Shown here piece after piece: positions 10,127-22,255 of a DNA stretch of 64,000 bases. The position numbers were made by a program, and so were the translations under genes. The stretch spans positions 2,786,001-2,850,000 of the forward strand of contig NZ_CP080327.1 in assembly GCF_019443285.1 (NCBI RefSeq). The letters run 5' to 3'. The notes below the pieces were generated by a model. That model saw only the letters and a list, made by a program, of their open reading frames with translations, searched no databases and was not told the origin of the DNA. The first letter of the stretch is position 1. Each line of letters opens with the position of its first letter. This DNA comes from Aquisediminimonas profunda. GTDB taxonomy: Bacteria > Pseudomonadota > Alphaproteobacteria > Sphingomonadales > Sphingomonadaceae.

Positions 10127-11120
10127 GACGATTGCGCCGCTGGCCGTTGCGCTTGGCGACCCTTCGGGCATTGGTCCCGAAGTCACTGCAAAAGCCTGGA
10201 TGGCGCGAGACATAGCCAGACTCCACACCTTTTTTGCAGTGGGAGATGCACGATCCATTGAAGCCGTATGGAGGGGCCCTGTCGCTCGTATATCCGATCC
10301 AAGCCATGCAGCCGACGTGTTTCAAACAGCCTTGCCCGTCATAGAAGTCGAAGATGCGGGCTTGATCTCTCCTGGCCAGCCAAATCAGGAAGGCGCAAGA
10401 TGCGCCCTTGCGTCGCTCGAAATGGCTGTCGGACTGGCCCGATCAGACTCGGTAAGTGCGCTGGTGACTGGACCTGTTTCCAAGATCAATCTTTACGAAA
10501 TTGGCTTCACACACCCCGGCCAGACCGAATTCGTTGCTGAAAGATGTGGAATCGCTTCCGCAAATGCGGTCATGATGCTCGCTGGGCCCACCCTGCGCGT
10601 CGTTCCAATGACAACGCACCTCCCCTTGGGGGTCGTCAAGGATCGATTGAGCATAGACCTGCTCGTTTCAAAGGGACGCGCAACGGCGAAAGGTCTTGCC
10701 CGTAACTTCGGAATTGAAAAGCCTCGTCTGGCCTTTGCGGGTTTCAACCCCCATGCTGGCGAAATGGGCGCATTGGGGCGCGAAGAGATCGAAATCATTG
10801 CGCCTGCCGTTGCCCAACTGTGCTCAGAAGGGATCGATGCTGTTGGCCCAATGGCAAGCGATGCGATGTTCCATCCACGCGCGCGCGCAACCTATGACGC
10901 TGCGATGTGTTGCTATCATGACCAAGCTCTCATTCCCTTGAAGACGCTGCATTTCGATGATGGCGTCAATATCACTCTCGGCCTTCCCATTGTCCGGACC
11001 TCGCCTGATCATGGAACGGCATTCGACATTGCCGGGCAAGACAAGGCTGAACCCGGAGCAATGATTGCTGCCATTCAGATGGCAGCAAGCGCTGCGCATT
11101 GGCGTACCCTCTGTCAGTGA
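10113..11120 (+). CDS. pdxA: 4-hydroxythreonine-4-phosphate dehydrogenase
   Basis: Oxidises and decarboxylates 4-phosphohydroxy-L-threonine for pyridoxal 5'-phosphate synthesis (DXP-dependent route). The 335-residue protein starts with the GDPSGIGPE motif and keeps the three metal-binding histidines in [14 protein letters not shown] and CYHDQALIP. The TTG start at 10113 is the only one that gives a family-like N-terminus, because the in-frame ATG at 10104 is followed by a stop; it lies inside the 3' end of surA, suggesting coupled translation. The stop overlaps the likely GTG start of rsmA (GTGA). Confidence 0.94.
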   Translation: MTIAKTIAPLAVALGDPSGIGPEVTAKAWMARDIARLHTFFAVGDARSIEAVWRGPVARISDPSHAADVFQTALPVIEVEDAGLISPGQPNQEGARCALASLEMAVGLARSDSVSALVTGPVSKINLYEIGFTHPGQTEFVAERCGIASANAVMMLAGPTLRVVPMTTHLPLGVVKDRLSIDLLVSKGRATAKGLARNFGIEKPRLAFAGFNPHAGEMGALGREEIEIIAPAVAQLCSEGIDAVGPMASDAMFHPRARATYDAAMCCYHDQALIPLKTLHFDDGVNITLGLPIVRTSPDHGTAFDIAGQDKAEPGAMIAAIQMAASAAHWRTLCQ

Positions 11121-11971
11121 CGGTAAAACTTCCGCCACTTCGTGACGTGATTGCCCGTTATGGGCTGCAAGCGGAAAAATCGCTCGGCCAGAATTTTCTT
11201 CTCGACGGGCAGTTGCTTGACAGGATTGCAGCGATACCGGGTCGCCTTCAAGACACGCCGGTCTATGAAGTCGGGCCCGGGCCCGGGGGATTGACCCGGG
11301 CACTGCTCAAGGCTGGTGCACTCGTTACCGTTGTCGAGCGCGACCGCAGGTGCATTCCTGCACTCAATGAGCTTGAAGCTGCGCATCCGGGCCAACTCAG
11401 GATTATTGAAGGAGATGCCCTGTCTATTCCTTTGGAAGACATTCTGCCCGACGGAGGGGCCATTGTCTCAAACTTGCCATATAATGTCGGTTCCGCCTTG
11501 CTTGTTAAGTGGCTTACTGAGCAAAGCTGGCCTCCACGCTGGTCAAGCCTGACCTTGATGTTTCAGCGCGAAGTGGCCGACCGTATCGTTGCCGGGGCTG
11601 GAACCGATGCATTCGGGCGTTTGTCGGTCCTCGCCCAATGGCGCGCCAAGGCTCGTATTGCCCTGGCGGTGCATCGCTCTGCATTCACGCCGCCGCCAAA
11701 GGTCATGTCGGCAGTGGTGAACATCGTTCCCACCGAACAGCCTGAGGGGGTAAATATTGCCGGATTGGAAGCGATCACGGCCGCAGCCTTTGGCCAGCGG
11801 CGCAAGATGCTGAGGCAAAGCCTGAAATCGCTGCCGCGCGCACTCGAAGCCCTTGAAGCGGCAGGCATTGCTGCAGACCGGCGACCAGAAACTCTCGCAA
11901 TCGAGGAATTTGTTGCGCTGGCGCGCGCCTATTGCTGTTTGACGGGTTCCGTTACGACTGGCTTGGGCTGA
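11117..11971 (+). CDS. rsmA: 16S rRNA (adenine1518/1519-N6)-dimethyltransferase
   Basis: Dimethylates two adjacent adenines in helix 45 of 16S rRNA during 30S maturation (KsgA). Motifs: GQNFLLD (early SAM-binding motif), [11 protein letters not shown] (motif I) and SNLPYNVG (catalytic motif IV, NLPY). I chose the GTG at 11117, which overlaps the pdxA stop as GTGA, giving 284 residues. A TTG at 11099 would add six residues. The 3' end overlaps the convergent TPR gene by 43 nt, so the last residues of one protein lie antisense to the other. Confidence 0.93.
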   Translation: MTVKLPPLRDVIARYGLQAEKSLGQNFLLDGQLLDRIAAIPGRLQDTPVYEVGPGPGGLTRALLKAGALVTVVERDRRCIPALNELEAAHPGQLRIIEGDALSIPLEDILPDGGAIVSNLPYNVGSALLVKWLTEQSWPPRWSSLTLMFQREVADRIVAGAGTDAFGRLSVLAQWRAKARIALAVHRSAFTPPPKVMSAVVNIVPTEQPEGVNIAGLEAITAAAFGQRRKMLRQSLKSLPRALEALEAAGIAADRRPETLAIEEFVALARAYCCLTGSVTTGLG

Positions 11972-12450
11972 ACGGCCTGCGCGGACATGACGGGGGCCGC
12001 GCTGCCTTTTTCAATTGCGACCGCCAGTTGCTGTTGTTCGGGACAGGCCGCAATGCAAAGTTGCTTGATACGGGCAAGATTTTCCTTGGCCTTGGTGATT
12101 GCACCCTTGGCGACCATGGCCTCACCCTGGCCGGCCAGAGCCGCAATGTCGTTCGGTTCAATAAGGAGCGCCTCGCGATAGAAGCGAATTGCCTTTCCCG
12201 GTAAGCCCTGCTTTTCGGCAACACGAGCAAGGGCTACAAATGCTCCACGATTCCGTGGGTCCACGGCCAGCGCGGTTTCGAGCAAGCCAGCCGCCTCATC
12301 AAATTTGCCAGCGGCTGAAAGCTGGTTTGCCTGAGCCATGAGAGCGAGGGACTGTGGAAGAATCTTGGAATCAGGGCGCTGCCCATGGCCGACACTGGCG
12401 ACAGTCAACAACGCAAGCGACAGGGCAAGAACAGGCGGCGAAAAACGCAT
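11929..12450 (-). CDS. Secreted tetratricopeptide-repeat protein
   Basis: A 173-residue protein with an N-terminal signal peptide ([15 protein letters not shown]..., cleavage near GHGQ) followed by about three TPR units (residues about 35-140). It is probably a periplasmic protein-interaction scaffold; the partner is unknown. I chose the ATG at 12450 because it has a good Shine-Dalgarno (GGAG, 6-nt spacer) and begins a clean signal peptide; an upstream in-frame ATG at 12480 would add ten residues with no ribosome site. It follows rsmB on the same strand. Two cysteines (CIAAC) in the C-terminal part could form a disulfide. The tail is Pro/Val/Gln rich. Confidence 0.8.
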   Translation of the reverse strand: MRFSPPVLALSLALLTVASVGHGQRPDSKILPQSLALMAQANQLSAAGKFDEAAGLLETALAVDPRNRGAFVALARVAEKQGLPGKAIRFYREALLIEPNDIAALAGQGEAMVAKGAITKAKENLARIKQLCIAACPEQQQLAVAIEKGSAAPVMSAQAVQPKPVVTEPVKQQ

Positions 12451-12482
12451 GATAAACTCCAAGCGAACAGACTTCCCCATAA

Positions 12483-13646
12483 TTAGCAGTGTCTTGCCAG
12501 TCTTGCGATGAAAAAACCATCCGTGCCGTCATGGGCCGGCGAAAGACGCTTTCCTTGCCCCACTGCTTGGCCGGGCAGTGAACTCAGATCATGGGCCTCC
12601 CAGTTCTGCCGGTTCTGAAGAAATGCATCAATCTGTGCAGCGCCCTCTGCTTCGATCAAAGAACAGACAGCATAAACAAGCGTGCCTCCGGGCTTTACCA
12701 GATGGGCACCAAGTTCAAGGACGTGCGCCTGTAGCGCCGTAAGCCGATCAAGCCGCTCCTGTGTCAATCGCCATCGCGCCTCAGGATTTCGCCGTAACGT
12801 GCCGCTTCCCGAACAGGGAGCGTCGATCAGAACATGATCGGCCTGCCCTACCAGATCGGCTAGCCTTTGCATTTCCTCGCCGGGATTGAGCAACCTGGTT
12901 TCAATTCCCGTGACACCGGCCCGTTCCGCCCGTGGAGCCAGCCGCTGCAGCCTGTCGCGATTGGTGTCGCAAGCAACGAGGTGCCCTTCTCCGCCCGTGG
13001 CCGCGGCAAGCGCAAGTGTCTTCCCACCAGCGCCAGCGCACAAATCGACGACCGTCATCCCTGGAGCAACCGCGCTGGCTGCCACAACCCACTGGCTACC
13101 TGCATCCTGAACTTCAATTCCGCCCTCGGTCCAGGCAGCGTAATCGTCTATGCGGATATTCTCGCACAGCCGGATTGCATCGGGCAGGCCAACGATAGGC
13201 TGTGCACTTGGCAATTCGACCAGAATGGTCTCAAATTTCGCCTTGGCCCTGTTGACCCGCAAATCCATCGGCGCACGCGAGAGCAGTGCCTCATGGTCTT
13301 CTTCCGGGATCAGGCTTCCAAGCCAGGCGGGCAATAGCGACCGCGTGGCAGTCAGCTCTCCATCTTCAATTGGCGCCGGACCGTAGGGTGAACCATCGAA
13401 CAGATCGACATCCTTGCCGAGAAGGCCAAGCATTGCAGCACGACCACTCTCCGGCATTTCGCCAAAGGCCCTGATCGCCGCATAAACATGCTCTCGGATC
13501 GCGCGCTTGTCCTTTGATCCCGCATATCGATGGCCCCGGATCCAATCACCAATGATGGTATCGGCTGCCGGGCCATTTCGCCGGGCAGATTCGATCACGC
13601 GGTCGAGAATCTCTATAGCGGCCTGGACGCGCGCCGCTGGCCTCAT
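12483..13646 (-). CDS. rsmB: 16S rRNA m5C methyltransferase (RsmB/NOP2 family)
   Basis: Methylates C5 of a cytosine in 16S rRNA (C967 in E. coli) using SAM. The 387-residue protein has an N-terminal NusB-like RNA-binding region (about 1-140) and a C-terminal Rossmann methyltransferase domain with [11 protein letters not shown] (motif I), [14 protein letters not shown] (motif IV, Cys) and the catalytic nucleophile motif YAVCSL (motif VI). The motif VI serine/cysteine context matches NOP2/Sun enzymes. It is transcribed with guaB upstream (3-nt gap), and the TPR gene follows. Exact target assignment is by family only. Confidence 0.88.
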   Translation of the reverse strand: MRPAARVQAAIEILDRVIESARRNGPAADTIIGDWIRGHRYAGSKDKRAIREHVYAAIRAFGEMPESGRAAMLGLLGKDVDLFDGSPYGPAPIEDGELTATRSLLPAWLGSLIPEEDHEALLSRAPMDLRVNRAKAKFETILVELPSAQPIVGLPDAIRLCENIRIDDYAAWTEGGIEVQDAGSQWVVAASAVAPGMTVVDLCAGAGGKTLALAAATGGEGHLVACDTNRDRLQRLAPRAERAGVTGIETRLLNPGEEMQRLADLVGQADHVLIDAPCSGSGTLRRNPEARWRLTQERLDRLTALQAHVLELGAHLVKPGGTLVYAVCSLIEAEGAAQIDAFLQNRQNWEAHDLSSLPGQAVGQGKRLSPAHDGTDGFFIARLARHC

Positions 13647-13649
13647 GGC

Positions 13650-15991
<2,342 letters not shown>

Positions 15992-16058
15992 CCGATTATG
16001 CTTGGCGCATCGCGCGGCAGACGGCAATATCTACCGCAATTACTCGGGAGGGAAATTC

Positions 16059-16970
16059 ATGGGCGTGTTTGTTCTGGTCGTGATGGTGCTGGCCATCCTG
16101 TTTCTGTTCATGGGCGTCACAGTCGTCCGGCAGGGTTATGTCTATACCGTTGAGCGCTTTGGCCGTTTCACCAACACGGCACCGCCGGGCTTCAATTTCA
16201 TCCTGCCTTTCATCGATCGCGTCGGACGCAAGGTGAACATGATGGAACAGGTGCTGGATATTCCCGGGCAGGAGATCATCACCAAGGACAATGCGATGGT
16301 CGCAGTGGATGGCGTTGTCTTCTTCCAGGTGCTCGATGCACCGAAGGCCGCCTATGAGGTTTCCGACCTCTACGTCGCGATCATGCAGCTGATGACGACC
16401 AACCTGCGAACAGTGATGGGCGGGCTCGACCTTGATGAAACGCTTTCGAAGCGCGACCAGATCAATGCCCAACTGCTTTCCGTGGTCGATTTGGCAACTG
16501 AAGCCTGGGGCGTGAAGGTCACGCGCGTCGAACTGAAGGACATTCGTCCGCCTGCGGATATTGTGAACGCAATGACCCGGCAGATGAAGGCGGAGCGTGA
16601 AAAGCGCGCGACCATTCTTGAATCGGAAGCAGCGCGGCAGAACGAGATCAACCGCGCAGAAGGCCTGAAGCAGGCCCAGATCCTCGAGGCCGAAGGACGA
16701 AAGGCGTCTGCCTTCCTCGATGCAGAAGCGCGCGAACGCTCGGCCGCTGCTGAAGCCAAGGCAACACAACTTGTGTCTGACGCGATTGCAGGCGGCAACA
16801 CCAAGGCAATCAACTATTTCGTCGCACAAAAATATGTCGAGGCGATCAGCCAGTTTGCGACCTCCCCCAATGCAAAGACGATCCTCTTCCCGGTCGAAGC
16901 AACGGCACTCATCGGAACATTGGGCGGGATTGGCGAACTCGCAAAGGACGCATTGGCAAAAGACAAGTAA
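16059..16970 (+). CDS. SPFH/Band 7 stomatin-like membrane protein
   Basis: A 303-residue stomatin/prohibitin-family protein of the QmcA (YbbK) type: one N-terminal membrane helix (residues 2-20), an SPFH domain (VRQGYVYTVERFGRF... through about residue 180) and a C-terminal helical coiled coil rich in Ala/Glu (REKRATILESEA, AEGLKQAQILEAEGRK). Such proteins form membrane cages and are usually paired with NfeD proteins; here the NfeD gene follows after 13 nt. The ATG at 16059 has a strong Shine-Dalgarno (GGGAGG) and starts the membrane helix; longer in-frame starts lack support. Role: membrane domain organisation or quality control, by family. Confidence 0.92.
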   Translation: MGVFVLVVMVLAILFLFMGVTVVRQGYVYTVERFGRFTNTAPPGFNFILPFIDRVGRKVNMMEQVLDIPGQEIITKDNAMVAVDGVVFFQVLDAPKAAYEVSDLYVAIMQLMTTNLRTVMGGLDLDETLSKRDQINAQLLSVVDLATEAWGVKVTRVELKDIRPPADIVNAMTRQMKAEREKRATILESEAARQNEINRAEGLKQAQILEAEGRKASAFLDAEARERSAAAEAKATQLVSDAIAGGNTKAINYFVAQKYVEAISQFATSPNAKTILFPVEATALIGTLGGIGELAKDALAKDK

Positions 16971-16983
16971 TCGGGAGCGAGAG

Positions 16984-17430
16984 ATGATGGATTGGATCAA
17001 CGGATGGGACCCGGACTGGTTCTGGCTGGTCGCGGGTGTGGTTCTGGCAATCGCCGAGATTCTCGTGCCAGGATTTTTCATGATCTGGCTTGCAGCGGCG
17101 GCGATTGTCACCGGCTTGATTGCGATGCTCCTTCCGATTGCGATGCCGTTCCAGGTCTTGCTCTTTGCGGCGCTTGCCGTCGCAGCCGTTTACGCAGGTC
17201 GGCGCTGGTTCGCGCGCAACCCGATCGAGTCGACTGACCCCAAGCTCAATGATCGAGGCGCACGACTTGTTGGAGAAACCGTGACGGTCGTTGAGGCGAT
17301 CAGCAACGGCAGGGGCCGCGTCAAAGTCGGCGACGGGGTCTGGATCGCAAAAGGACCAGACGCAGCCGTAGGTGCCAACGTCCGCGTTACAGGCAGCGAC
17401 GGGTCAACCTTGCTTGTAGAGGACGCCTGA
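16984..17430 (+). CDS. NfeD-like membrane protein (YbbJ type)
   Basis: A 148-residue protein with two to three membrane helices (about residues 13-75) and a C-terminal OB-fold NfeD domain (LVGETVTVVEAIS, GRGRVKVGDGVW, ANVRVTG). This is the short NfeD form lacking a serine protease domain, which pairs with stomatin-like SPFH proteins such as the one encoded immediately upstream. The first of two adjacent ATGs (16984, 16987) is preceded by GGGAGCGAG. Probably a two-gene operon with the SPFH gene. Confidence 0.9.
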   Translation: MMDWINGWDPDWFWLVAGVVLAIAEILVPGFFMIWLAAAAIVTGLIAMLLPIAMPFQVLLFAALAVAAVYAGRRWFARNPIESTDPKLNDRGARLVGETVTVVEAISNGRGRVKVGDGVWIAKGPDAAVGANVRVTGSDGSTLLVEDA

Positions 17431-17485
17431 TTGTCCTCGTTCTTGTACCTTTGACCTTAGCCGGCGCGCCAACTATGCCCTGTTG

Positions 17486-19276
17486 ATGCGCACATATACC
17501 CTGGCCTTTTTGGCCTTCACCCTCATGGCATCCGCTTCTGGTGCGCAGACCTACGACCGGACCGCGCCCTTGCCACCTGTCCAGCCATGGCACGGCGCGA
17601 GCGAGCGCCTGATCGTAGAATCCGGCGATCCGTTTATTACACCGATCGAAGCAACCGGATTTGCTGAAACGCCAAGCTATGCCCAGACCCGCGCCTGGCT
17701 TGAAAAGCTCGTCGCCGCATCTCCCCTGCTTACACTGGACGTGTTTGGCCATACAGCGCAGGGACGCGAACTTTATGCGATCAGGGCGAGAAAGCCCGGC
17801 GCTGCGAACAAGCCCATATTGTTTGCGCAGGCCGGCATCCATGCCGGAGAGATAGACGGAAAAGACGCGGGTATGATGCTTCTTCGGGACATTGTGCTGC
17901 GCGGAAAGGATCGCTTGCTCGATCAGGCTGAACTTGTCTTTGTCCCGATGTTCAATGCTGATGGACATGAACGTTCATCCGCGACCAATCGGCCGAACCA
18001 GCGCGGTCCCTCCAATCAGGGCTGGCGGACTACGGCACAGAATCTCAACCTCAATCGCGATTGGCTTAAGGCAGACACGCCCGAAATGCGTGCCATGCGG
18101 ACCTATATCAATCGTCTTAATCCCGCATTGATTCTGGACTTGCACGTATCCGATGGGATCGATCATCAATATGACATTACGTTCACTTTCCCGGGTTGGG
18201 GTGGCTCGCCCAGCCATTCGCCAGCAATAGGCGCGTGGCTTGATAGCTATTACCGTCCGGCCGTAACGACAGCCCTCCGCAAGGCCGGCCATATCCCTGG
18301 CCTTTATGTGGAAGCCATCGACCCCCACAAACTTGAGAAGGGTGCGTTGCTCAGCCCGGATACACCCCGTTATTCGACCGGCTATGGCGAGCTCGCACGT
18401 CAGCCGACTGTTCTGGTCGAGACTCATTCACTCAAGCCATATCGCCAGCGTGTGCTGGGCACCTACGTCCTGATCGAAGAGTCGATGCGGCTCCTCGGGA
18501 AAGAACAGGAAGGTCTGGTTGCTGCGGTTTTGTCAGATGTCCGTTCGCGTCCTGCGACAACAGTGTTGACCTGGAAAGCAAGAAGCGAGCCGCTGTTCGT
18601 GATTGATGCCTTCAGGGGAATCGCACAGGAGGATTATCAATCACCTGCATCGGGCAGCACCGAAGTGCGCTATCTTGGTCGCCCCGTCACGCTCAAGGTA
18701 CCGGTCTACACCCAGGCGCCGGATTTTGTCTCTACTCTTCCTGCTGCATGGTGGGTTCCCGCAACCAAACCCGAAGTAATCGCATTGCTGAAACTGCATG
18801 GCATCCAGTTCGAGACGATCGAATCCTCGCGTAGCGTGCAAGTTGACATGGTGCGCCTGGGTAATCCCAAGCTTGGCGCGCCGGACGAGGGCCATATCCC
18901 GCTGACCGCCGAATATCACCATCTCAAGAGGACAGAAACTTACCCAGCCGGTTCGGTCCGCGTGCCTTCAAATCAGCCGCTTGGTCTGCTTGCCGCAGCG
19001 ATGCTTGAGGCCGAAAGCCCCGACTCCCTTTTGGCTTGGAACTTCTATCCGGAGATTCTGATGCGGACGGAATACATCGAAGGCTATGCAATGGCCCCGC
19101 TTGCCGACCGCATGTTGGAGAACGACCCGGCTATCGCCAAGGAATTCAAAGCCAAACTCGCGGCCGACGCAAAATTTGCGGCAGACCCGACAGCGCGATT
19201 GAGCTGGTTTTATGCGCGCACGCCCTATTATGACGAACGCTACCTGCTCTACCCTGTCGGGCGCGAAATCGAATAG
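17486..19276 (+). CDS. Secreted M14-family zinc carboxypeptidase
   Basis: A 596-residue exported protein with a signal peptide (MRTYTLAFLAFTLMASASGA, cleavage before QTYD). The N-terminal half is an M14 peptidase domain: the zinc motif GIHAGEIDGKDA supplies His and Glu, and LDLHVSDG supplies the second zinc His. The substrate-carboxylate Asn/Arg region is NLNLNRDW, and ETHSLKPY lies in the expected catalytic-Glu zone. The C-terminal approximately 250 residues form an additional domain seen in some large M14 proteins. Start: ATG at 17486; a TTG immediately before is possible. Likely a periplasmic peptidase; substrate unknown. Convergent with the next gene. Confidence 0.87.
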   Translation: MRTYTLAFLAFTLMASASGAQTYDRTAPLPPVQPWHGASERLIVESGDPFITPIEATGFAETPSYAQTRAWLEKLVAASPLLTLDVFGHTAQGRELYAIRARKPGAANKPILFAQAGIHAGEIDGKDAGMMLLRDIVLRGKDRLLDQAELVFVPMFNADGHERSSATNRPNQRGPSNQGWRTTAQNLNLNRDWLKADTPEMRAMRTYINRLNPALILDLHVSDGIDHQYDITFTFPGWGGSPSHSPAIGAWLDSYYRPAVTTALRKAGHIPGLYVEAIDPHKLEKGALLSPDTPRYSTGYGELARQPTVLVETHSLKPYRQRVLGTYVLIEESMRLLGKEQEGLVAAVLSDVRSRPATTVLTWKARSEPLFVIDAFRGIAQEDYQSPASGSTEVRYLGRPVTLKVPVYTQAPDFVSTLPAAWWVPATKPEVIALLKLHGIQFETIESSRSVQVDMVRLGNPKLGAPDEGHIPLTAEYHHLKRTETYPAGSVRVPSNQPLGLLAAAMLEAESPDSLLAWNFYPEILMRTEYIEGYAMAPLADRMLENDPAIAKEFKAKLAADAKFAADPTARLSWFYARTPYYDERYLLYPVGREIE

Positions 19277-19277
19277 G

Positions 19278-19715
19278 TCACCCCAGATCCGGCGCCACAA
19301 ATCCCCGTCGAGCTTCGACCGAAAATAACCGCTCCTTTGTGTAGAAGCGCAGCGGCCAGTCCCTCCGACCGCGGTCGGACACCAGAAGCGCGTTGACGCA
19401 TGCGCATAGGCTCTCTTCACCGGGTCGTTCGCTCAGGTGATCGCGCACCGCTGCAATGAAGACCTGGGTAATCGTTTCGTGATAGCCTTCCGTGTCGCTG
19501 TTCACGCCACCGACGCTTTCGTTGTAGCGCGAAATGATCTCTCTCAAGTCATGTTCGGGATTGATTTCCGGGCAATCGCGCACGATCCAGGTGCACGCTG
19601 CAAGATGCGCTTCATGGGTCCAGGTCTCCTTGGGAAGCGTACGCGCGAGGAGGCCTTTGCCGATCCTTGTGATCTCGGCATCAGTTGAAAACAGTCTTGG
19701 GCTATGGTCGGTCAT
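19278..19715 (-). CDS. Conserved hypothetical protein
   Basis: A 145-residue cytosolic protein without signal peptide or membrane segment; I do not recognise a named family. Conserved-looking segments are WTHEAHLAACTW, the GYHETIT motif, and a C-terminal LRFYTKERLFS block. The pair of His-containing motifs (THEAH and YHETIT) could bind metal, but this is speculation. The gene lies downstream of pckA on the same strand, separated by 42 nt that can fold into two mutually exclusive hairpins; its ATG directly abuts one of them, so expression may depend on RNA structure. Confidence 0.7.
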   Translation of the reverse strand: MTDHSPRLFSTDAEITRIGKGLLARTLPKETWTHEAHLAACTWIVRDCPEINPEHDLREIISRYNESVGGVNSDTEGYHETITQVFIAAVRDHLSERPGEESLCACVNALLVSDRGRRDWPLRFYTKERLFSVEARRGFVAPDLG

Positions 19716-19755
19716 TTCCGGGCTTTCTCTCTTTAGAGCCCGGAATTTCCCGGGC
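19716..19755 (-). promoter_or_regulatory. Two overlapping alternative hairpins between pckA and its downstream gene
   Basis: Hairpin A pairs 19716-19724 (TTCCGGGCT) with 19737-19745 (AGCCCGGAA), 9 bp with a 12-nt loop. Hairpin B pairs 19738-19743 (GCCCGG) with 19750-19755 (CCGGGC). They share 19738-19743, so only one can form at a time. On the minus strand the downstream start codon follows hairpin A directly and a GAGAG purine stretch lies in its loop. There is no U-tract, so it is not a simple terminator. Confidence 0.4.
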
Positions 19756-19757
19756 GT

Positions 19758-21356
19758 TCAGGCAGCTTTTGGCGCCGATTGGCGGACGCCTTCATCGACA
19801 TGGTCCGCGAATTGCGCGAAGTTATCGATGAATTGTCGCACCAGCTTTTGCGCCGTTGCGTCATAAGCCGCCTTGTCGACCCAAGTGCTGCGCGGATCGA
19901 GAATCGCGCTGTCCACTCCATCAACCGCGACGGGCACTTCAAAGCCGAAGTTCGGATCCTTGCGGAATTCGGCATTGGCAAGGCTGCCGTCGAGTGCGGC
20001 ATTGAGCAGTGCCCTCGTGGCCTTGATCGGCATGCGGCTGCCGGTGCCATAGGATCCGCCGGTCCAGCCCGTGTTGACGAGCCAGCACGAAACACCGCCC
20101 TTTGCAATCCGCTCCTTCAGCAGGTTCCCATAGACGCTCGGATGCCGGGGCATGAACGGTGCCCCAAAACAGGTCGAGAACGTCGCCGTAGGCTCCGTCA
20201 CACCAATCTCGGTCCCCGCAACGCGCGCGGTATAGCCGGACAGGAAGTGATACATCGCCTGGTCGGGCGTCATCTTTGAAATCGGCGGGAGAACGCCATA
20301 GGCATCCGCGGTCAGCATGATGATATTCTTGGGCACGGGGCCCATATTCTCTTCCGATGCATTCGGAATGAAGTCGATCGGATAAGACCCGCGGCTGTTT
20401 TCCGCCAGGCTGTCGTCGTCCAGATCGATCTGGCGCGTGGCTGGGTCGATCACAACATTCTCGAGAACTGTGCCGAAGCGTTTGGTGGTGGCGTAGATTT
20501 CGGGCTCGGCCTCCGCAGACAGGCGGATCATTTTCGCATAACAACCGCCTTCAAAATTGAACACGGCTGTGTCCGACCAGCCATGTTCGTCATCGCCGAT
20601 CAGCGTCCGGCTGGCATCGGCCGAAAGCGTGGTCTTGCCTGTACCGGAAAGCCCGAAGAAGACTGCCGTATCCCCATTCGGGCCAATATTGGCCGAACAA
20701 TGCATGGGCATGACGCCCTTGGTCGGCAGCAGATAGTTGAGAATTCCAAAGACGGACTTCTTCATTTCGCCGGCATAGGCAGTGCCGCCGATAAGGATCA
20801 GCTTCTCACTGAAGTTGACTGCAATCACTGTTTCGCTGCGGCAACCATGGCGCGCAGGATCGGCGCGGAAGCTCGGCAGATCGATGATTGTATAGTCCGG
20901 CGAGAAGCCTTCCAGCTCCTCAGCTTTTGGCCGCACAAGCAAGGTGCGGATGAACAGGTTGTGCCAGGCAAGTTCATTGATCACGCGGACGTTGACGCGA
21001 TGCTCCGGCTGCGATCCACCAAACAGGTCAGCAACGAAAAGTGTTTCGCGCTTTGCGACTTCGGCAAGGAAATCTGCCTTCAGCACAGCAAAATGTTCGG
21101 GCGACATCGCTACGTTTGTCTTGCCCCACCAGACAGTATTTTCGGTTTCCACATCACGCACGATGAACTTGTCCGAAGCCGAACGCCCAGTGTGCTTTCC
21201 TGTCGCAACGACAAAGGCACCGTCGGCCGAGAGAAGTCCCTCGTTTCGCGAAACAGCCAATTCAATCAGCTGGGCAGTGCCCTGATTACAGAACAGCGTT
21301 GCGGAAGTCGCAATCCCCTGCTTCGCAAGAGGGTTGTTGGAAGCGCTGTCGGCCAC
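19758..21356 (-). CDS. pckA: Phosphoenolpyruvate carboxykinase (ATP)
   Basis: Converts oxaloacetate and ATP to phosphoenolpyruvate, the first gluconeogenic step. The 532-residue protein has the P-loop GLSGTGKTT (residues 235-243), the preceding HCSANIG segment, and the metal-binding [11 protein letters not shown] region; RSASDKF and [10 protein letters not shown] are substrate and metal motifs of the ATP-type enzyme. Length is typical (about 535). It diverges from chvI-chvG, a conserved alphaproteobacterial arrangement in which the two-component system can influence central metabolism. A conserved hypothetical gene follows on the same strand. Confidence 0.97.
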   Translation of the reverse strand: MADSASNNPLAKQGIATSATLFCNQGTAQLIELAVSRNEGLLSADGAFVVATGKHTGRSASDKFIVRDVETENTVWWGKTNVAMSPEHFAVLKADFLAEVAKRETLFVADLFGGSQPEHRVNVRVINELAWHNLFIRTLLVRPKAEELEGFSPDYTIIDLPSFRADPARHGCRSETVIAVNFSEKLILIGGTAYAGEMKKSVFGILNYLLPTKGVMPMHCSANIGPNGDTAVFFGLSGTGKTTLSADASRTLIGDDEHGWSDTAVFNFEGGCYAKMIRLSAEAEPEIYATTKRFGTVLENVVIDPATRQIDLDDDSLAENSRGSYPIDFIPNASEENMGPVPKNIIMLTADAYGVLPPISKMTPDQAMYHFLSGYTARVAGTEIGVTEPTATFSTCFGAPFMPRHPSVYGNLLKERIAKGGVSCWLVNTGWTGGSYGTGSRMPIKATRALLNAALDGSLANAEFRKDPNFGFEVPVAVDGVDSAILDPRSTWVDKAAYDATAQKLVRQFIDNFAQFADHVDEGVRQSAPKAA

Positions 21357-21517
21357 GGTAAATCTCCATTCCGGTCAAAGAACAGTCGGCACGTTCGCAC
21401 AAAGCCGAGTCGAGAGCGCGCATAAGGGAGGCAGGAAAGCGCGTCAAACGCGTCAGGGGGAAATTATGCCTAACCGAACGTGTTGATGCGCTCAGGTGTG
21501 TCGCCTATGCTTGGGTG

Positions 21518-22255
21518 ATGGCGATGATGGACGACGACAGCGCAACATCTGACTGCACGATTGCGCTGGTCGATGATGACAGGAATATTCTCGCATCTGT
21601 GTCCATTGCGCTTCAGTCCGAGGGATTTCGCACCCGGCTTTATCCCGACGGGGAGTCTGCACTCAAGGCGTTGATCGCCAATCCCGCCGACCTTGGCATC
21701 TTTGACATAAAGATGCCGCGGATGGACGGGCTTGAGCTCCTCAAGAGGCTTCGGGAAAAGGTTCAGATGCCGGTCATCTTCCTGACGTCCAAGGATGATG
21801 AGATTGATGAAGAACTGGGCTTTGCTACCGGGGCTGATGATTACGTAGCCAAGCCATTCTCGCAACGCTTGTTGATTGCGCGGGTACGGGCCGTCTTGCG
21901 GAGGGCTGAAAACCGGCGGAACGCAAAATCCGAAGATATTGTCGGCGGTACTGCCGCCATTGTTCGCGGAAGGCTCGAGATGGACCCGGCGAGGCACAGG
22001 GTGCATTGGGATGGCAAGGACGTTTCCCTCACAGTGACCGAATTCATGATCCTCGAAGCGCTTGCACATCGGCCGGATGTGGTGAAAAGCCGAAACCAGC
22101 TGATGGATGCCGCTTATCAGGACGATGTCTATGTTGATGACCGCACAATCGACAGCCATATCAAACGACTGAGACGCAAGTTTCGTCAGGTGGATCCGGA
22201 ATTTGACGCAATCGATACACTCTACGGGGCCGGATATCGCTTCACAGGCAATTGA
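21518..22255 (+). CDS. chvI: Response regulator ChvI (OmpR family)
   Basis: DNA-binding response regulator of the ChvG/ChvI envelope-stress and acid-sensing system of alphaproteobacteria. The receiver domain (residues 13-130) has the acidic pair VDDD (18-21), the phospho-acceptor D63 in [10 protein letters not shown], and the VAKPF lysine; a winged-helix OmpR DNA-binding domain occupies the C-terminal 100 residues ([22 protein letters not shown]). Several start codons lie in tandem (GTG 21515, ATG 21518, 21524, 21527); I took 21518. The 3' end overlaps chvG by 53 nt. Name rests on synteny with pckA, hprK and the PTS genes. Confidence 0.92.
   Translation: MAMMDDDSATSDCTIALVDDDRNILASVSIALQSEGFRTRLYPDGESALKALIANPADLGIFDIKMPRMDGLELLKRLREKVQMPVIFLTSKDDEIDEELGFATGADDYVAKPFSQRLLIARVRAVLRRAENRRNAKSEDIVGGTAAIVRGRLEMDPARHRVHWDGKDVSLTVTEFMILEALAHRPDVVKSRNQLMDAAYQDDVYVDDRTIDSHIKRLRRKFRQVDPEFDAIDTLYGAGYRFTGN

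Noticed and set aside
12451-12480. Extended start of the secreted TPR protein
   Set aside because: Ten extra charged residues would precede the signal peptide and there is no ribosome site.
15996-17111. 371-codon minus-strand open frame opposite the SPFH and NfeD genes
   Set aside because: Cys/His-rich shadow of two well-supported genes with good ribosome sites on the plus strand.
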